Under the pieces are notes generated by a model. It had not been told where the DNA came from, made no database searches, and was given only the letters and a program-made list of their open reading frames with translations. A stretch of 64,000 nt of DNA from Morchella semilibera (Eukaryota; Ascomycota; Pezizomycetes; Pezizales; Morchellaceae). The DNA is taken from assembly GCA_009192285.1 (NCBI GenBank), contig WBVU01000003.1:5363973-5427972 (forward strand), in the 5' to 3' direction. Below, piece after piece: positions 23,023 through 33,155 of this stretch; positions within the stretch are counted from its first letter, which is position 1, and each line of letters starts with the position of its first letter. The translations under genes were made by a program, and so were the position numbers.

Positions 23023-23670
23023 CTAGGCCTTATAGGCCAGCAAATACCCCCCAAACGGCCCACTCTCGCCCAAATTCCCCAGGTTGAACTTCCCCCCGAC
23101 CAGAGTCATGCCATTCACGAACCTGGACTTGCAGCGATCCACGAAGATGAGCATAAGCTCAATATACTGATTGCACGGGACGCATCTCATGAACGGGCCG
23201 CACATCCCGACGGCGCCGGTATCGTACCTCTGCATCTCATGGCACTTTGATCCGAACGGCTGGAATTGGCAGCAGAACTCACGCTCGGAGAACGCAATCG
23301 CGGCGAGCGCCTTGTAGATGTGGACGGCGTTGGGGCTCCCAGTGGTGGTCTCGCAGACGACGCCGAAGGGGTCGTCGCGCTTGTGGATGTCCCCGCTGGG
23401 GTTGATGGGGGTAGCGCCGAGGAGCTCGCGCACGGTGGTGTGCAGACTGACTATCTCCATCTTTCCGCTTGTGGTGTTGAGGAATTGTTGGTCGATCGTG
23501 TACATGGTATCGAGGGGGAGTGTGGAGAGGCGGGTGATATTGCCAGGGAATTTGGCGATCTCGGCATCGATCTCTGCGGCATCGGCGGCTTGTGGGGCGG
23601 CAGTGGGATTGCAGAATGCGGATCCGAAGAGGACTGAAAGGAAAAGGATATGGAGTATGTAAGTGTTCAT
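23023..23670 (-). CDS. Secreted Kex2-processed cysteine-rich protein, paralog 1
   Basis: 215 residues in a single exon. Signal peptide MNTYILHILFLSVLFGSAFC, then a propeptide of about 75 residues with N-glycosylation sites (NIT, NTT). The propeptide ends at a dibasic Kex2 site, HKR, before DDPFGVVCETTTGSP. The mature part of about 115 residues has eight cysteines in the order VCET...FCCQ...KCHEM...MCGPFMRCVPC...DRC and ends GGYLLAYKA. The same pattern recurs in three neighbouring genes. I do not recognise the family. The layout (signal, propeptide, Kex2 site, even number of cysteines) is that of fungal secreted effectors, killer-type toxins or other extracellular peptides, but function is unknown. 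Downstream of a convergent tyrosinase. Confidence 0.85.
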   Translation of the reverse strand: MNTYILHILFLSVLFGSAFCNPTAAPQAADAAEIDAEIAKFPGNITRLSTLPLDTMYTIDQQFLNTTSGKMEIVSLHTTVRELLGATPINPSGDIHKRDDPFGVVCETTTGSPNAVHIYKALAAIAFSEREFCCQFQPFGSKCHEMQRYDTGAVGMCGPFMRCVPCNQYIELMLIFVDRCKSRFVNGMTLVGGKFNLGNLGESGPFGGYLLAYKA

Positions 23671-24334
23671 CTTGGGCGTTAACGTCGGTTTAAAAGTGTG
23701 ATGGGGTTAATGTTGGCGGGGGTGTTTCAAGCTAGTTCAGACACTCAAAGATTCTGATCTGTGATAGATATAGCTGTGATTTGGAATCGAAAGGCGGTAG
23801 GCCGGCCATAGAGGGGACGCTGTCATACATATATACCCACGAGACCTTTGGAAGGTATCCATTCTATTTATGCTAACTATCAGAATTGTTACCCAAACCA
23901 AATCGACTGCATGTATTCCCCCAAGCCCCATTTTTCAACCATTCATATTGGTTCGACTGGGCATGTAGCAAGACCTCATTTTACTAACGCATAGATCCGA
24001 CATGCAGCTTACAGCAGGACTGGAAGCCTGTATTGTGGCGAATACAAATTCAAATGGATAATTGGACTAAGGCAGTGGTGTTTTTGGGCCTCCATTTAAC
24101 GTTATCATAATATTTCTAACGGGAATATAATTGGGTAAATCATTACTACGGCCGCGCGGGCGAGAGTGCCTACTAGATGCGAAGAACGAGTATAAGAAAG
24201 CTTTCAGGAATGGGATTAACCAAGTTTAACAGAAGACTCTATTACCTCCGAATCTACTGAAGACCATTGAATTGAATGTTTTGTTTTAAATTAATTTTTA
24301 TTATTAGATACTGACATACTAGCCTAAACCATCA

Positions 24335-24982
24335 CTAAGTATGGAAAGCCACTATGGATCCACCCCACGGCGGCCCAGCAAAAGTTTCCCCCAAAACGAA
24401 CTTCCCCCCGGCCAGAAGCCCCTTACCCGGAAACCTGAAATGGCACCTATCGACGAGTATAATCATCATGTTGACATAGTCCTCGCACGGCACACAGCGC
24501 ATAAAGTCCCCACAGATGCCGACGGCCGCCGTATTGATTCTCTGCATCTCATGGCACTTCGACCGGAAGGGTTGGTACTGGCAGCACAGCTTCCTCTGCG
24601 AGAAGTCGACCGCAGCCAGCGCCTTGATGATATCGACGGCGTCGGGGCTTCCGGTGGTGGTCTCGCACACGAGGCCGAAGCGCTCAGCGCGTTTGTGGAT
24701 GTTGACGCTATTGCCCAGGAGTTCGCCCACCGTCGTGTGCGTGGTGACGTTAGTCATCTCGCCGCTGGTCTCGTTGAGGAAATGCTGCGAGAAGGGGTAC
24801 ATGGTGTCGGGGGGGAGCTTGGAGAGGCGGGTGGCGCCCGGGATGGCGGCGATTGCGGCCTCGAGGGCGGCGGCGGCGTCGGTGGCAACGATGGTGGCTG
24901 GTTGGGGGGCAGCGAGGGAATTGGAGAGCACTGTGCCGAGGAGGACTGGGAGGAGGATGAGATTGAGATTAAAAGACAACAT
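24335..24982 (-). CDS. Secreted Kex2-processed cysteine-rich protein, paralog 2
   Basis: 215 residues in one exon, closest in sequence to paralog 1. Signal peptide MLSFNLNLILLPVLLGTVLS, then an alanine-rich propeptide containing RLSKLPPDTMYPFSQHFLNE, ending HKR before AERFGLVCETTTGSP. The mature region shows the family pattern CET, LCCQ, SKCHEM, GICGDFMRCVPC and DRC (eight cysteines), then LLAGGKFVLGE and the terminal GGSIVAFHT. RLSKLPPDTMYPF is the best conserved block of the propeptide (compare LSTLPLDTMYTID, ISQLPPDTIYPFT and ISKLPLDSVYSFD), so the pro-region itself is under constraint. Function unknown. Confidence 0.85.
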   Translation of the reverse strand: MLSFNLNLILLPVLLGTVLSNSLAAPQPATIVATDAAAALEAAIAAIPGATRLSKLPPDTMYPFSQHFLNETSGEMTNVTTHTTVGELLGNSVNIHKRAERFGLVCETTTGSPDAVDIIKALAAVDFSQRKLCCQYQPFRSKCHEMQRINTAAVGICGDFMRCVPCEDYVNMMIILVDRCHFRFPGKGLLAGGKFVLGETFAGPPWGGSIVAFHT

Positions 24983-25237
24983 TTCAGTTTCAGTTTTTAG
25001 TTTTTAGTTCTGAAATAGTTTGAGTATCAAGTTATTCAGGCTTTTGGGAACCGAAATGGGTGGAGGTTTTCTGCAATACATAACCTTTTGAAAGTTTATT
25101 GGCCGGCAAATCTTTCTATGGAGTCCTATATATCCTAAGATTAGGGGGACATTTAAGGCATACTGGGAAATCAGGTGCGGGCGTGCAAAGCTTTGGATTG
25201 AAACCGGGACCCATCTCGAGAGGGCCATGGATTGCAC

Positions 25238-25823
25238 ATTAACTCACTTTCGGTACAATGGTTAACATAAAGGCATTAACATGAGCTTGATACTCCTCAG
25301 CGAGCCTTCTCAAAGCAAGCCCAAAGTGTAGACTCCCCGCCCCATTTCATGAGCCCAAGCCCGAGCCTTTGAAGACTCTCAAAGGGTGCCAAGACATGGT
25401 GCAATGCCGAGTGATCTTTGGTGATATAATTAAAAGATGCAGTGATCTGGCTATATGAAACCCGCATATTGTTTAATTGATCTTATTTATTTATTTATTT
25501 ATACTTCATACATGCATTCAGCCCGTAGGCTATGGCAACTATCCACTCCGTTTAATTGATCTTGTTTAACCGACTAGAAATAAGAAACATGAGTAACATA
25601 AAGTATGTAACCTTTACCTCGAGCACCACGATTGGTAACAAAACAGTCTGGGCAATTGCAAAATCAAGCAACATGCATCTACAATCTACAATCTATGTAC
25701 GAGGAACGGGGCTAACTAAATTTCAAAAGAAGATATTCTGTCAAGTAGGAAACGTCAAACTTTCCAAGAATTAAAAGAATTAAACCCTTTTATTTATTTC
25801 TACCTCTCGTCGGTTGAACTTGG
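25238..25823. other. Intergenic spacer within the cysteine-rich array
   Basis: AT-rich, with a short (TTTA)n run near 25484-25502. No gene or clear repeat element seen. The other array spacers (23671-24334 and 26559-27744) are likewise without recognisable features. Confidence 0.5.
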
Positions 25824-26558
25824 CTAAAAACCGACAAGAAGGAGGTTGTTAAGGCCCACACAAATCCGCCAAAACCAGCAAAAAACTCCCACCCTAGGTG
25901 TGGAATGCGAGCAGGTATCCCCATAAGGCGGCGCCATCCCAAATTCCCCCAACTTGAATTTCCCACCCACAAGTATCCTACCATCCGGGAACTTGAACTG
26001 GCACCTGTCCACCATGATGAGCAAGAAATCAATGGTGTGCAGACACGGACAGCAGCGCAACCACGGCCCACAGATTCCCACCGCACCAGTTCCACTCTTC
26101 TCGAGCGTGTGACAACGGGACCCACCCAGCGTCAACTGGCAGCAGATCTCCCGCTCTGCCGTATTCATGTTGACCATGGCCTTGATGACATCGTAGGCTG
26201 TAGGACTTCCGGTGCTTGTCTCGCAGATGGGGCCAAACTCGGGTTCGCCGCGCTTGTTCGTGTTGGATGGATTGTTGAAGCCGGCGAGGAGCTCGCGCGC
26301 GGTGGGCCGCAATTCGATGGTCTCGACCTGGCCGCTGGTTTCGTTGAAGAACTGCTGCGTGAAGGGGTAGATGGTGTCAGGGGGGAGCTGGGAGATGCGT
26401 GTGATGCCCTGGAGTTTGGCAATTTCGGCTTCGAGGGTGGCGGTTTCTGAAGGAGTGAGGGCGTCACCGCCGATATCTGCCTGCGGGGAGGCGAGGGGGT
26501 TCCTGATGGTTGAACTGAGAAGGAGGGAGGAGAGGAAGAGGATGTAGTAGCTGTACAT
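25824..26558 (-). CDS. Secreted Kex2-processed cysteine-rich protein, paralog 3, altered C-terminus
   Basis: 244 residues in the open frame. Signal peptide MYSYYILFLSSLLLSSTI, propeptide with ISQLPPDTIYPFTQQFFNET, Kex2 site NKR before GEPEFGPICETSTGSP. The mature region has CET, ICCQ, SRCHTL, GICGPWLRCCPC and DRC, with one extra cysteine in RCCPC. After FGMAPPYGD the frame departs from its paralogs and adds a Cys/Trp-rich tail. One base over, the sequence reads GYLLAFHT and stops at 25894-25896, exactly the family C-terminus. A one-base loss in the C-run at 25919-25922 explains this. It may be a real mutation or a homopolymer error in the assembly. Confidence 0.8.
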   Translation of the reverse strand: MYSYYILFLSSLLLSSTIRNPLASPQADIGGDALTPSETATLEAEIAKLQGITRISQLPPDTIYPFTQQFFNETSGQVETIELRPTARELLAGFNNPSNTNKRGEPEFGPICETSTGSPTAYDVIKAMVNMNTAEREICCQLTLGGSRCHTLEKSGTGAVGICGPWLRCCPCLHTIDFLLIMVDRCQFKFPDGRILVGGKFKLGEFGMAPPYGDTCSHSTPRVGVFCWFWRICVGLNNLLLVGF

Positions 26559-27744
26559 TTTGGATACGGAGGGGCACCTCTTTTGTGAGGAGATTCTTGA
26601 ACTAAATTAGGAATTGTATCGGAGTTGAAGTCAAGATTTCTTGAGTAGGTAGGACGAAAAACAGGAAAAAGGGTCTTGGAGATCTATGGGACTTTTGGGG
26701 TTTTTGGGGGGTGTCCTATCATGTTATGTACTACAGGTGGGGTGCGGCCTCCGGCCGCATATATATTCAGTTGTGAAAGCTTGAGGGATTCAGGAATCTA
26801 GAGGTGATATATAAAGGATTATAGACGTATATACCTATCAGTGTTTGCTCATGCCCTTTGATACAGCAATGGTGTACAATCCCTCTTAATGTAGCTTCCC
26901 TTCCGGTCACGGGAGCGATCTTTGTCAGTGCATGTATGCTTCTAGTATATCACTAATATGCAAACCATCTTGACCAATAGAAATGCTTCCTGATGACGAT
27001 GGACAAGCTTATACTGTTTAGACTATCTTGGGAATGCTATTATCCAGATCTGCAACTAACAAGGTACATACCTGCGAACCAGCCCCGCGCCGAGATCAAA
27101 AATCAACGGCCAAGCTTCAGGCCCTACAATTGGTTCTCGATATCAGAATACATTCATCCGGAAGCTAGTCGGCGCGTACCCTTATAAGGCGAATACCATA
27201 TGAGGTGTCAAGAGGCCATGCATGTATCAATCAAACGGTGCTTGGGTGTAGAGAGCTGCTGGCAGGAATATGTATTCAGACCTACATGTGTACAAGAGAT
27301 GCCGAAGCAGTCCCACCGCACTGACTATCGTGTTCAGAAAACATACGAGGAACGAGTACATGTATGTGACAAAAGTCCGAGAGCAAGACTACATGTACCC
27401 ATAGTGTGTTAAGAATGCCATGGCAGAGATGTGGTATTCTGCTAGTAGACTAGAGTTGCATATCTATTTCAACAAAAGTAACCTAAAGGACTAAATTCAA
27501 AAACTCAATATGCAGAAGTGTCACGACTACGAGAACATAGAGAAATGAAAAGATATTTAGTTTTCACGGTCACTACTAGAACAATTCGATTTACTCAAGT
27601 GTCACAAACAAAAAAAGGCGCAAGAAAAAACACGGAAAAAACCTTTGCCAAGTAGGAAGTTTATTGATGCTTTTTTTTTTATCAACTCACAAACCCACAA
27701 GTTGCAAAGATCCCCCAAATCACCCTTCCATCAGGTTCTCACCA

Positions 27745-28383
27745 CTAAGAGTGAAAAACCGTCAAGTGTCCCCCATACGGAGGACGCGGCCCATAGTTCC
27801 CTAGAACGAACCTCCCACCAACTATAATCCTGCGCCTGGGGGCATCGTCGTATTTACACCTGTCGACAAGGAGCAAGACGAAATCAATGACATGGTCGCA
27901 TCCAACGCATCTCATGTAAGGCCCACAGATCCCCAACGAAGCCGTGCCATGGTTCGCCATCGTGAAGCATTTCGATGGTTCATCCCAATCCTCGCGGCAG
28001 CAGTACTGCCTCTCCTTGAAGTTTATGTCGGCGAGTATCTTTATGACGTCGATGGCCAGAGGGCTTGCCAAGCTAGTCTCGCAGACGATGCCGAATTGGG
28101 GGTCGGCGCGCTTGAAGATGAGGTTTGTGATGGGGGTTTCGAAGCCGTTGATAAGCTCGCGGACGGTGGGGTTGTAAGTTACGGTTTCAATCTGGCCGCT
28201 GGTGGTGTTCATGACTTTCTGGTCGAAGGAATAGACTGAGTCGAGGGGAAGCTTGGAGATGCGAGTGGCGCCGGCGAGCTCAAGTTTGACAATTGCGGCC
28301 TCGAGGTCATCGGAATTAGAACCCATGGCCGAGCCAATGAGGGCCGAGAATATAGTGAGAATGAGGGGGATGTAGGCGCGCAT
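27745..28383 (-). CDS. Secreted Kex2-processed cysteine-rich protein, paralog 4
   Basis: 212 residues, one exon, the most diverged of the four. Signal peptide MRAYIPLILTIFSALIGSAMG, propeptide with RISKLPLDSVYSFDQKVMNT, and dibasic FKR before ADPQFGIVCETSLASP. The mature part keeps eight cysteines: CET, YCCRED, SKCFTM, GICGPYMRCVGC and DRC, then RIIVGGRFVLGNYG and the terminal GGHLTVFHS. Conservation of cysteine spacing, the LPxDxxY propeptide block and the GG...F-H/K end across all four genes argues for purifying selection on a defined fold. The four genes are on one strand with spacers of roughly 0.7-1.3 kb, a classic tandem expansion. No function can be assigned. Confidence 0.83.
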   Translation of the reverse strand: MRAYIPLILTIFSALIGSAMGSNSDDLEAAIVKLELAGATRISKLPLDSVYSFDQKVMNTTSGQIETVTYNPTVRELINGFETPITNLIFKRADPQFGIVCETSLASPLAIDVIKILADINFKERQYCCREDWDEPSKCFTMANHGTASLGICGPYMRCVGCDHVIDFVLLLVDRCKYDDAPRRRIIVGGRFVLGNYGPRPPYGGHLTVFHS

Positions 28384-29888
28384 TTTGACGGTGAGATTAC
28401 TTGAAGGAGAATTGACGAGAGACAGGAGAGGGAGGTTGTAAAGAGGTGTAAAAACGGTATGAAGGAATTTTTAGGTGGGGGGAGGAATTTTTAGGTGGGG
28501 AGGGGGGGCGTAGGAAAAAATTACGGTCATATATACATAATTTTGAACGTTTTTGTTGCAAAGAAATGGTACAATTTCTATGTAACACTACCCCAAAAAT
28601 TCTTAGCCAACAGATTGCTATAAAAGTACAGGTAACAATTCCTGCCTGCTCTAGCTACATCGTCTCTAAGCTGCTAATTTATACCGCCAAAAAAAAAAAA
28701 AAAAAAAAAAACATGGAAACCTCAAGTAACCCCCCACAAAATCCATAGATCTGAACGTGGCACTTGAAGAAGTCAAAACTTTCAATAGCGCAAGCTAAGG
28801 GATATGTCCTTGCGAGTTGGGGCTGGCTGGTGCAAAGCGTTGGGTCCTTTTATAACACTACACTCCAGAGATACATCAGCCACACACAGGTTTGAAGAAA
28901 GATACATAATTTTGTGGAGAATAATTCAACATCTTTGCTCTTTCCGCCAAGGTCTGTTCATGATCAGGACAGCAACCACCGACCATATTACCAGCATTGC
29001 CGGCCCCCTATGGATGGTAGAAGGAGTCCCGAAAGCTCTTTTGATCTACAGCGAGTTCCAGAGGTAACATCGCCTGTGGAGGAAAGTACAAGACAGCGAA
29101 GACCAAGAAGAAAGAGAGCTTAATTATATAAGTGAGGACCGGGGGATTCGAACTGAAAGAATAGAGACTAAACCGCTGCACACTGGGATAAGCTCAATCT
29201 GGGAATTACTACATACCTAGGGTTAGTCAGGTTTTTTTGTCATTGCGCTATTTGTTCATCCCCCCCCCCCCTTCTAACCTACGAGACAACGATCGCACCA
29301 ATACTCGTTGACTTTTGACGTTGAGACGAGGTACCGAGTGATATTTCATGAGGATAGAATATCTAGGTACTTATCCAATTTTCAAATCTAGTGTTACATA
29401 TACGACCATAGATGAAATACCAACGAATGAGTTCTATCTTACAAACTCAACTACAGCTGTAGCACAATAAAAAGAAATGCATGCCATTTGAGATGGCCAC
29501 CATCACAAGTTGCCAGTCAACTTCAAATGGTTCGCTTCCTCTTTCGCTTAAGGAGACCACCTAAACCTTGCAACTGTGAGGGTTAGGTAAGGCCCATAGT
29601 TAAGTGCAACCGATATTGGACTGATTGACTGATTGGTAACTGATAATTGATATCATTGACAGGTAAGTGAGTAGAACGTAGCAACGCAAACCGCACCGCC
29701 GCGTTCTACTCACTTACCCTCCACACCGGAGTACTTCACAGTGTAAGGTTTCACTAGGTTTCGGGCGCGCAATATACTAGTACAGGCACACAGGAGATGG
29801 TCGAAACTGTTCCTAAACAATATCATTGATTCAAACTAACGCCGGACTAGAAGTCCTTCCCCATATAAGAATAACCAAATATATTTAT
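28384..29888. other. Intergenic region with poly-A tract, hairpin and tRNA-like trace
   Basis: No gene. It contains a pure A-run of about 24 bases (28688-28711). At 29130-29215, minus strand, a tRNA-like B-box word (AGTTCGAATCC) is followed by CCCCGGTCCTCAC, a possible SINE or tRNA relic. A 55-bp hairpin lies at 29663-29717, and a C-run near 29261. Confidence 0.45.
29663..29717. repeat. Short perfect hairpin
   Basis: GTAAGTGAGTAGAACG at the left is perfectly mirrored by CGTTCTACTCACTTAC at the right around a 23-base GC-rich loop. Confidence 0.7.
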
Positions 29889-30338
29889 CTATTTATCCTG
29901 AATCGGGACATCCTTCCCGGTCCTAGACTTGTACTGCCCGCGAATAACTATAAGGGCACCACGTATTAGCACCGGCGAAGCTGTAAGGAAGGAAGGAGGA
30001 TGCATCATACAGTCGCTAATCTGCTCGTCTTTGGCCTGCTCAAGTGCACTTTCGTTGTCCTGTGGTCCCTGCCCAAGGATGTGCTCCTGGACGTAGTCGA
30101 CGCCTATTATTTTGGACTCAGTCAGTAACCTGGTCTAACGGAAAGAAGGCATTGCCTCTTGAAGAAGAATTGAGGCTATACCCTTGTCAAGAGCGTCTTC
30201 ATTCTTCTCGGAAGCACGCCCGCCCCCGGCCATAGCGTTGAGCTTGTCAGACCATCCGCCGCCACTGGAAGAGTCTGTGGTCTGTTGCTGCTGCTGCTTC
30301 TTCTCGCCGCCGCCGACCATGTTCTTGAGTGCGTCCAT
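29889..30338 (-). CDS. Small conserved Gly/Gln-rich fungal protein
   Basis: Three exons (minus strand 30338-30182, 30103-30011, 29947-29889) give 102 residues. It begins MDALKNMVGGGEKKQQQQQ, has a middle WSDKLNAMAGGG, then a conserved C-terminal half containing DKGVDYVQEHILGQGPQDNE, ALEQAKDEQISDFIRGQYK and the terminal TGKDVPIQDK. This matches a small conserved protein of filamentous ascomycetes of unknown function (typical ending SDxIRxQYKSxTGKDxPIxDK); I recognise the shape from memory, not from a search. Hydrophilic, probably disordered at the N-terminus, with a coiled or amphipathic helix in the second half. The intron joins are strongly supported because they restore this conserved end. 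Confidence 0.8.
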
Positions 30339-30473
30339 TATGAGGATTTGAAAAGGGGGAGGCAGAGTAAGTGCTGTTTTAGAGTTCTGGTTGTGTTTGC
30401 GTGTGTATGGATGGTATCGATGAGATGAGATGGGGGGAAGCTAAATCGTGGGGAATAGCGAATGTTTTTATAG

Positions 30474-30481
30474 CAGGTATC
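30474..30481 (-). promoter_or_regulatory. Candidate TATA box
   Basis: TATAAAAA on the minus strand, 135 bases upstream of the ATG of the small Gly/Gln-rich protein. Confidence 0.45.
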
Positions 30482-31873
30482 CTTTGACAGTCAGCCTTCG
30501 TTGACAGCACTGACAACCCTGACGTCACAATCGCAAGGAACCAAGATTTCAGCCTTTCGGTGCGGCTCTACTACGATTTCCTGGTGATCTAGAGCAGAAA
30601 CAGGAAAAGCAAAGTGACGAAGTGATTGCGATTTGGCCGCTGGATTAACGGGGTGCTCCTCCCCTGAGCGCGCAATTTTCTAAGGACTAAAGGAATGTTC
30701 TAAGGGAGATCCTTGGTACTGATGTGCTCTGAATTACTATTGGCCTGAAACCCCTGTCCACCGTTACCCCGGTGTAGATGGAGAGCACTTGTGGAGGGTG
30801 GGTTAGGGTTTGGGGTTTCAGTGACGCACAAGTTGCTACTAGGCGTCCACTGTTTCGGAAAACTCAGGATTATATACATAAGCGTGTTCTACAGATCTCT
30901 AATTTGGTGGCAATCTGATAATCACTACTAGACTTCGCGTTTTTCTGAGATTTCGATCTCGTCCGGTGCGCATTTTACGAAAAATGTTAACCGAAACTAC
31001 ATGTAAGTAATATGTACACATTAAACGTCATGGTCTTTTTAGTGTTAATGTTTGAGCCCGTTCTACTTTAGATATCGAACTAGTACTTCTATTCTGTTTC
31101 AAGAAAAAGATGAAAACTTTTGTGAGGACCAATGACCAACTATGAAGGTAAAAAAAAAAACTTTTTGTTCCCCCCCCCCAATGCAAACCCAAGAAAGAAA
31201 GAAAGAAAGAAAAACATTACTAGAAAAACTCCGTAGATGTGTGGTATCGCTAATATGCACGCGATCGCTTAGCTAGACATAGGAAATCTATAAAAAAAGA
31301 AAGAAAGAACGCCAGTGGATGATATATGATGCAGGGATAAAAGAAATCAGCCAATATATGTTCCTTCGTGGAGAATATATATCATACAAAAGAAATTATA
31401 GCAGAGTCATGTACTATTTCAACGCCACCGCCTATGGGGTTAAAAGAAAGAAGGAATAATAAAAAGGAATATAAATGATTTTTTAAAACTTTTGTAAACG
31501 GAAAATATAGATAAGAAAGGTAAGGCGCGAGAAGGGCTAGGGGTATAGGCTTGAGGTGCACTATGCGATCATAGATAGCATCCTATATATAATCCGCGAT
31601 AAAGGAAAGTGCGAAAATGATTAACGATCGTTGGTGGTGCTGGAGAGCTTGTCGTACGTGCGTAGAAGTCGTTATCGGGGGTGCTTTTTGACATTCAAAA
31701 GATGATGCTCAAAGACGATAATAGTGAATTGAAAGGTACAGGGTTTTTCTCTTGACTGGCCAGCAGGAGGTATAGAAACTGAATTTTTTTACTAATATTT
31801 TTGGTGATATATGATTATAGAAGTTGCGCTGCCCATATGACGGTGGTCTTCATCCCGACGCAGTTCCCCAGCC
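30482..31873. other. Intergenic region, no gene seen
   Basis: AT-rich. It holds an (AAAG)n microsatellite at 31191-31212, A- and C-runs near 31150-31175, and one TACATGTA near 31000. Nothing gene-like was recognised. Confidence 0.55.
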
Positions 31874-32879
31874 CTACTCCTGCTCAAAAAGAGGATCGCA
31901 CGGGTTATATGTAGCGAGTGCCCAGTGATCATCAATGGATGAACCCCCTTCCAGAAAGATAATCCCCATATTGTCCTGACCCCACCCCATAAATGTAACA
32001 GCGCTAGTGTCAGGGCTAGGGGACTGATGGACCTGGGGCTGATTAACCTGCACTTGCGAACTAGCAGTGTCCTTAACAGCCTTCTGGTTTTTGTCGGTTG
32101 ATTTGTGAATTCTGAGAAGGTGTTTCTTCAATATGCGCTCTTGCTTAAACATCTGCTTACACTCTGGGCACTGAATTGATGCAGGCTGGTGTTTTCGTAT
32201 ATGATCCCTGGGTAGAATGTAAGCTTTAAGTCCGAATATTGATGAAAGTGATTATCGGGTTTACTTACTTGAGCTTAGAAAGATATTTGAACGGTTTCTG
32301 ACACGTGCACCCTGGATACATACAATAAAACCCAGCTTTGTCACTTGGCCATTGGGGCGTAGTAAGTCCCTGGTCACCAGCGGGGGATCCGAAGTCGCTA
32401 TTTTGCGTATGATCACTTCCCGGCGAGTGTCCAAGGTCACTGCTTTGGGTATGGTCACCTTTCGGAGATGGCTTGATGTCACTACCTTGCGACATACGAT
32501 GACTTTCCGGAGAGGGTTCGACGTCGTAAGGTGGTGGTGAAGCCGGTAGTATTGAAAGCCCCTCGGCCTCTTCAAAATCACCCTCCATTATTTCGTCAAT
32601 TCCCTCGACCTGTTGCCTCAAATAGTTGTCATGCTGGTCGTGGGACTCAGGTTGAACGTCGACCAAAGGGTTGTATTCGCCGGTACTGTGGCAACGAGTT
32701 TTAACTCCCCAGAGACAATCAGCCGCTAATGTTAGATCCCTCTGGGAATCCTCGCAAATACGGTCCGAGTAGCCCATGGAGACCTGAAACAGTATGCCCA
32801 ATATTGAATCTATGTCCTTCTCGAAATTATTGAATAGTACTACGGGAGCGCTAGTCCAATTAACGCCGTTGTTGGCCAT
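31874..32879 (-). CDS. C2H2 zinc-finger protein (putative transcription factor)
   Basis: Two exons (minus strand 32879-32269 and 32207-31874, 61-base intron) give 314 residues. The intron falls inside the first finger, and splicing completes it: C186, C191, H206, H210 (PGCTCQKPF...KLKDHIRKH). The second finger is C217, C220, H233, H238 (CPECKQMF...LKKHLLRIH). The N-terminal 180 residues are acidic and Ser/Pro-rich, with an internal repeat of about a dozen residues (GDHTQSSDLGHSP, GSDHTQNSDFGSP). The C-terminal tail ends DPLFEQE. The layout (acidic region, two fingers, short tail) suggests a nuclear DNA-binding regulator; the target is unknown. No close named family recognised. Confidence 0.78.
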
Positions 32880-33123
32880 GTTGGTTGTTGTTGTACTTGG
32901 TGGTGTACTTATAAACTTGGGTAACTACAGAGCAGTACAAAATGTAGTTAGTAATGAAGCTATCCACACCCTGGTACCATCATCCCATGGCCATAGTACC
33001 AGATAGCTATAATAGGATTGCCAGTTTTGAGCTTACCTGATCTGCTGAGTTAAAGGTACCGGACGTTAATTCAGGTTATTGTAGAATAGCAGTACCTGCT
33101 GCTAGCTGCCTTTTTGAGGATTT

Positions 33124-33155
<32 letters not shown>

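Noticed and set aside
28688-28711. A-tract as evidence of a processed pseudogene
   Set aside because: No coding similarity upstream of the tract on either strand.
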